This document shows positions 58,836 through 64,000 of a stretch of DNA of 64,000 bases, piece by piece. The position numbers and the translations under genes were made by a program. The stretch lies in assembly GCA_016165875.1 (NCBI GenBank), contig JABBOT010000016.1, forward strand, positions 9,010,946-9,074,945. Direction: 5' to 3'. Within the stretch, counting starts at the first letter, position 1, and each line of letters starts with the position of its first letter. This DNA comes from Acanthopleura granulata. Lineage: Eukaryota; Mollusca; Polyplacophora; Chitonida; Chitonidae. The notes under the pieces were generated by a model. That model did no database searches. It was not told the origin of the DNA and was given only the letters and a program-made list of their open reading frames with translations.

Positions 58836-59005
58836 CACAGCAAACAAGGTGTGAGAGATAGATCCCCCCTCCAAATTATTTTTTAAACATTTTTTAAGAA
58901 AGCACTAACCCTAACCCTAACACTGGAGATATGCACCCCTTAATATAGAAAGCAAAGGTGTGAGAGATAGATTCCCCCCCCAAATATTTTAAAATTTTTT
59001 TTTTA
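58836..59005. repeat. Direct duplication with a short telomere-like motif
   Basis: Two copies of 'aggtgtgagagatagat' followed by a C-run and 'caaat-att' lie about 105 bases apart. Between them is 'ctaaccctaaccctaac' (about 58905-58921), fewer than three telomere-type repeats. Confidence 0.7.
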
Positions 59006-60039
59006 ATCAAACTGTTGATTAATCCCATTTAATGTACATGTATTGCTGAGTGTGCATGCCAATTTGCAAGGCTGTTGGTGGATGATGGTATCGAGTTTTA
59101 ACAGGTAAGTAGACAGGTAAGTGATTGTAGTGGTGAGGCAGTCAGTTTGATGGGATTGAGATTTTGGATAAAGAGTATGTAAGCCTTTCATGTACCTGTT
59201 TAAAAAAGTCATATGGAAACTTCCAAACCATACATATCAAAAATCTTAAAGTCAATCTTTATAAGATATTCCTCCAAAAAGGTGAGAAAAATGTGTTTTC
59301 ACCAAAAAATTATTTAACACTGTGAATTACCACTGAAAATTTTATTTTCCACTTTACAACTTAAAAAAAACTTAATAAACAAAAAGTCAATAAAAAAGTG
59401 TAAAACGGAAAATGCAAACTACCTTTAAAGGTGGCTACAGATACTGTGTAGGTACTGTACATATATATATAGATGGGTATAGCAGATAAGTATACAAGGA
59501 AATCTAGCACATAGAAAAAAATAAAACACAGGAAAGTAAAACAAATGCTTCACCTTATGTTAAAAGTTCCAGTGACATTCCTGACGCGTTTCACACATCA
59601 AACCTTTCAGGACCTCCATTCTACAGCCAGGAAAAGCGAGAAAATCGGTCATGCTGGCTTACACATGCCACTGAACAAGAGCGTCTACTAACCATTTTCT
59701 GATAAACGTACCCAAAAATAGCACTGTCCTGAAGACAGCCTGGTGTGCGCAATAAATACCCCACACAATGAGATCAAAGCTTTTCATATCAGGCCATGTC
59801 CTCCCGCTCAAAAAAAAAGAAGAAAAAAAAAAGGAAGAGAAAAAAAAAGAAAAAAAAAAGCTCTGTCGTAATGTCGTTATGTGACAATTACAGGGTGAGC
59901 CACCGCAGAGTTATTACTGCCTTCGTGGTCCGACAGACGTACGCCATGTGACTAATTTGATGGATCAATTACCCGGGCGAGGAGCTCTTCAAGCGTCCGA
60001 CCGATTTAATGCCTGAGAGGGAGGGTGTTCTCATCGGGA
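59006..60039. other. Unassigned DNA
   Basis: An A/G-rich tract lies at about 59808-59858. From 59880 to 60040 the sequence becomes CpG-richer, approaching the promoter-like segment. No gene is recognised. Confidence 0.4.
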
Positions 60040-60140
60040 AGCCTATAAATAGCAGTGTAATAGTGCTTACTTCGTTCCACTGACACACTGAGCCAGAAAC
60101 GGTGGCTGACCTACATGTTACTGAGTGTGTACAAAGAATG
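60040..60140 (+). promoter_or_regulatory. TATA-box promoter-like segment
   Basis: TATAAATAG at 60044-60052 sits at the edge of a CpG-richer block, with a plausible start near 60074 and the first ATG at 60138. A second ATG at 60142 opens MVVTRMLMSSVSATIVGVII, a hydrophobic start, which stops soon unless spliced. A plus-strand gene would run out of the window; I found no second exon. Confidence 0.35.
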
Positions 60141-61557
60141 GATGGTTGTAACCAGGATGCTGATGTCGTCTGTGTCGGCTACGATTGTCGGTGTCATCAT
60201 CGTCAGTTTGTGGAAACTGCCAGCAGACTGAAGGAGCTTCCTGTCTGTCAATCAGCTTTGTGCATGCCCCACTTTATATCTATAGCCAGACATTACAGGA
60301 TAACAGAGGAATGATCACCAGGGATTGCACATGACAGAATTGTAATGAATGGGGTATAAATCAAAGCACACATGGGTGGTGGGTTTTAGTTGTTCATGGG
60401 AATGATGGAGTGGGTGGGGCTTGGCTGGGTTAGAAGCAGGAATCGTACAAATATACAGTACCGGTACATGAAATTCCAGAAGTTTTGCATGACTTTTCAA
60501 GGAAGTATTTTCTCTTGCTTTCGAGAGAAAGTGATTTTCTTAATATCAGTTTATATTTTCATTTTAGACGTTGCAACTTTTTTATACTTGGATCAAACAA
60601 AATACTTTTGTCTTTAATATAACTCATCTTTGAAATATACTCTATTTCTACTTAATGAAGTTCTTAATGCTTTTTTCTTTTAAATTCTCTATATTCTGGC
60701 TCATGATTTACTTAACCATCACACAAAAATCAGCATCTTCAAGCAGCATTTTGTTCCAGATTTTGTCTTTCCAGGGAGTACAAAAGTTTCAACGTCTATG
60801 TGAACTTTAAAGAGAATGCTGGGTGGGTGTCAGGGGTGTTTTTATGAGGGTGGGTGGATAGGGTGGGAAGGGAGGAACTATTCAATGGGAGCTAATGCTA
60901 ACCACATAGATGTCTCTGATCTCCAGTGACTGTTGCCTGACCTATCAAGTGAACACTTGCAAGCTTACAATAAAACTACTTTATATGACGCTGTAGAAAT
61001 TTGAACCTTTTTGCGCTTTTTGGTTCAGTTATTTAGCACTGACAACTTTCATACAAACCAACTGGGGGATACCTACATGTGGTTACATTAGGGCTACAGT
61101 CAGGCGGCCATTTGAAACAAACTCCATGCAAGCAGACAAAGAAACCAAATGCTTTTATCAGGAGCAGTTAACTGAATTTTAAAAAAAGTTTTCATACAGT
61201 AAATGTAAAAATCTGTTCTCCCTACGCCTCTGAATTCCTTTGAAGATATTCATATTTTTAAGTGTCGCTCATGCAGACGTCATGGATTTTTGAATAAACA
61301 GCAAAAAATTCTATTCTTCGCTGACCATTAAGTGATGACTTATTTAGTAATGCCTGTGCATCAACGTCATGCTACACAGTGACATTGAAAAAGAAGCTTT
61401 GGACAGGCCAATTCTAAGACCTCAGCACATGTGGATTTCTATTATGTGTCTAATAGCTTTAAGTACATGTATGTATATATAAATATATATATATATATAT
61501 ATGTACAATCTTGTATCCTTGAAAATGTAGGGGTCAAGTCCTTTTGATAGATATATT

Positions 61558-61600
61558 TTATGTTTATTTATTCATTTGATTGGTGTTTATAAATATAACA
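61558..61600 (-). mobile_element. SINE tail fragment
   Basis: Only 'tttattcatttgattggtgt' and a few further bases remain. Confidence 0.55.
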
Positions 61601-62861
61601 GTAAGATAAAGCTAAAGCAAGATAGAGCAAACCAGAGATTGCCAGGGGGCCCGTATTTTACTGTATTTGAAGTACATTTTTGGCCTGTAAAATTATAATG
61701 CAGTTTCAAAAGCACAAAGCCTTAAAATAATAAGTCGTCATGCCAACACTTCAGTTTCTCTGATAAAAATTACTCAACCTTCACCAAGAAAACTCTTACC
61801 TGACGCTAACCTTAACTGGCGGGTGAATCCATCAAAAAAAAAAAAAAGTGACACAGGAAAACAGCTAAACTTTAGTGCAAAACACAGTAATTACAATCTA
61901 TAATTTACACAAATATAGCAGCCCAGGCTCATGTTTAACTATTTCAACCAATCAAAACTCACATTTTCTTTCACACCATGCAGGAAACTGTGACTACAGA
62001 CTCGAACTAAGATAGTGGTATGGTCCATTTCTCAAAGTGATTTCTGGTTTCAGGTTATGAATATAACTCAAATCAAACTTTTAAATAATTATGCATCAAA
62101 TCAATAAAATGTTGACAACCCATTCTATGCAGTCATACAGGCAGTACAAGTTCCTTCAGGTAGAAACACCTGTAGCTTTAAACAGTTTGTTTTGTAAAGA
62201 TTACAGTTTCGGAGAGACTTAGTCCCCCATAATGGTTTTGTGAAACAAGCCACATATACGGTAATGTGACCTGACAAATTGCCCACTGTTCATGCCATTC
62301 AGCTGGAGATGGACTGGAAGGTGCAAGCCCATTCTTGTCTCTCAGGAGCATGTCAAGTTTGGCCTCGGTCACCCATCATAAACTGTACCAGTCTCTATAA
62401 ATAGCTGACAGAGGCAGCACTTTTTTATGATGAGTCTGTAGTTTGATGGTTTATGTGGCTTCACCTGTGGTAAGGCCCTGTATCAGGTGTATAAGTACGC
62501 TGGCCATATTCTTGCAGCCACACACACAGTACTGCTACAATTCTTCAACCTTTTCTCGCAAAACTGGAAGATGGATAAACTCAAACCTATTTCAGAGGCA
62601 TTATTCCGTGTGTATATGGAGATAAAATTATAATTTTTTTCTACATAAAGCCCTGACAATGACCAATCTAACTCATGTAATGTTGTCTCCAGAATAAAAT
62701 TAAAAGTCAAGGCACTTAAATCACACTGCAAGTTAAGTGCTGCTCTTTTGTTAAGGAATTGCGGCACACATGAATGAGATCATGGCACTCTGACCACCTT
62801 CACTGGCATCATTTCTGCCACACTGTTGTGATCAGCCCTAGCGTATTTATCACTCATCATT

Positions 62862-62921
62862 TATTTACTTGATTTATTTGATTGGTGTTTTACGCCGTAC
62901 TCAAGAATATTTCACTTGATC
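62862..62921 (-). mobile_element. SINE tail fragment
   Basis: The sequence 'tttgattggtgttttacgcc' then 'gtactcaagaatatttcact' is intact and ends sharply, so this is a 5'-truncated copy. Confidence 0.8.
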
Positions 62922-63354
62922 ATCATTTATGCCACATCTGATAGAATCCCAAGTTATAATTAAACAATCCTTGTGCCATAGCCATAATGACTTCTTTTTA
63001 TTGCCAAAACAGATTTGAGGGAAATGACTAAGATTTAATCCCTTTCCAAGACTGAAACTGAACCCACAACCGTGCTGTGACAACTAAATCATATCTCCTA
63101 GTGACAAGTATATTAATGTTAATCGGTCAAATCAGACGCCAGCAGTTTCATTAATCCTAACACAAAGTCACATGTAGCAGGCTACGATTTCATCTTATTC
63201 TCTGACGCAACTATTGCTGTAATTAAAGATGTATGCTTTAGTTGGTATAATTAACGGGGTCCTGTGTAGGTTACCACATCTGATCTAAAATTTCATCGTA
63301 GGAATTTGTCTCAAGTTAAGGTACTCATTTTCGGAAATTCTGACAGTTCCTCTG

Positions 63355-63675
63355 ATTAATCCTATTGGGATAATGTTAATTTCAGCACCAAAAGTAATAT
63401 TTTATGACTTTTTGATATTCACCTTAAAAAATGCACTTTTGGGGGAGGGGAGAATTTTCATTGCAAATTCACTAATTAGCGGAGTGAGAATACCCGAAGA
63501 ACTGAAATTTCGTCCATGACTTCACTTGCCCATTTTTCCTGAGTTCTATTGGTTGTAAGAAGGTATTTTAAGGTTTGTCTGTTTGGAAGGACCATATCCT
63601 ATTGGAAAATTGAATGTTACAGCATCAGACATAATATTTTATGACATTTATTGATCTCTAAAAATGCATTTTTTT
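63355..63675 (-). repeat. Dispersed repeat family, two direct copies
   Basis: Two blocks start 'cctattgggataatgttaat' (63362) and 'cctattggaaaattgaatgt' (63598). Both continue to 'atattttatgac' and 'aaaatgca'. On the minus strand they read 'acttttggtgctgaaattaa', matching the copies at 42672 and 63868. Confidence 0.45.
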
Positions 63676-63867
63676 TGATGTAATTTTAGGTCATTTACAG
63701 TAGGTAGAGTGGGATATCAAAATTCGTGACCTTGATACCAAAGATTTATGCACAGTACATTACACGAGAGAACTGCCAGCAAAAGTTTGGAAGATGTCTA
63801 CCACACTGATGGATACTGTATTTGCTCCAGAATTTTACTCGCAAGAAAAAAAAAATAAAAATAAAAT

Positions 63868-63990
63868 AAAGGTCATAAACCATTACTTTTGGGGCTAAAA
63901 CTTTAGAATAAACTCCAAAACACCTTTCTATCATTAACAGAATTATTTAAATGAGGCAAAATCAGTCAAATATAGTAGTTAAATAATGTA
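63868..63990 (+). repeat. Dispersed repeat family, plus-strand copy near the window end
   Basis: It begins 'ggtcataaaccattactttt' and 'ggggctaaaacttta', and continues 'aataaactccaaaacacctt'. It is inverted relative to the pair at 63355-63675. Confidence 0.4.
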
Positions 63991-64000
63991 TAGTCATTGT

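Larger units (their letters stand above)
60320..63354. other. Unassigned DNA with SINE tails and an AT microsatellite
   Basis: It holds an AT repeat (61470-61502) and two SINE tail pieces (61558-61600, 62862-62921). No exon is recognised. Confidence 0.4.

Noticed and set aside
58905..58921. Telomere repeat (CCCTAA)n
   Set aside because: There are fewer than three units, which is too short to mark a telomere or a fusion point.
60102..60314. 71-codon plus frame beginning at a GTG
   Set aside because: A GTG start is unlikely in an animal nuclear gene. The first ATGs lie at 60138 and 60142.

Overview
The window is animal nuclear DNA, most likely from a mollusc or another lophotrochozoan. The evidence is AT-rich non-coding sequence, GT-AG introns, a dispersed tRNA-headed SINE that I associate with molluscs and relatives, LINE relics, and an unusual load of minisatellites. 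There are no operons, prophages, CRISPR arrays or bacterial-type genes. Only two protein genes can be assembled with confidence. Both lie on the minus strand and both needed exon joining.

Gene 1 (coding 10261-15956, probable 5' UTR exon and promoter near 18.0-18.2 kb) is an MFHAS1-type Roco protein: leucine-rich repeats, a Roc GTPase domain, a COR domain and an MFHAS1-like C-terminal segment. Two further exons then add a Death domain. The three coding exons join with matching phases (1 and 1) to give about 1158 residues. Its stop codon lies at the edge of a roughly 23-copy array of 53-bp units (9075-10290). Many of the units repeat a consensus 5' splice site in the gene's orientation.

Gene 2 (coding 29435-37616, with a probable further 5' exon at 43423-43524) is an NR1-subfamily nuclear receptor, closest in the parts I can compare to PPAR. 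Seven exons join with matching phases through the zinc-finger DNA-binding domain and the ligand-binding domain; the extra 5' exon brings the model to 501 residues. A tandem array and two partial copies of the first secure exon lie just upstream of it, and a 5'-truncated LINE has inserted into that array.

The rest is non-coding or unresolved. At 1-10 kb: minisatellites and SINE pieces. At 18-29 kb: intergenic DNA with a tRNA-like relic, a second SINE-like family, a 41-bp array with higher-order structure and other arrays. At 39-55 kb: the long first intron of gene 2 and upstream DNA, with LINE relics, AT microsatellites, SINE copies and a compact GC-rich segment with opposed TATA-like boxes at 48.2 kb. 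At 55-59 kb: a cluster of at least four unrelated minisatellites, the first of which grew inside a SINE copy. At 60.0 kb: a TATA-box promoter-like segment on the plus strand.

The two genes are not obviously functionally linked. A Roc-COR-Death protein suggests innate-immune or cell-death signalling, and the receptor suggests lipid-responsive transcription. Their adjacency could be checked in other genomes.
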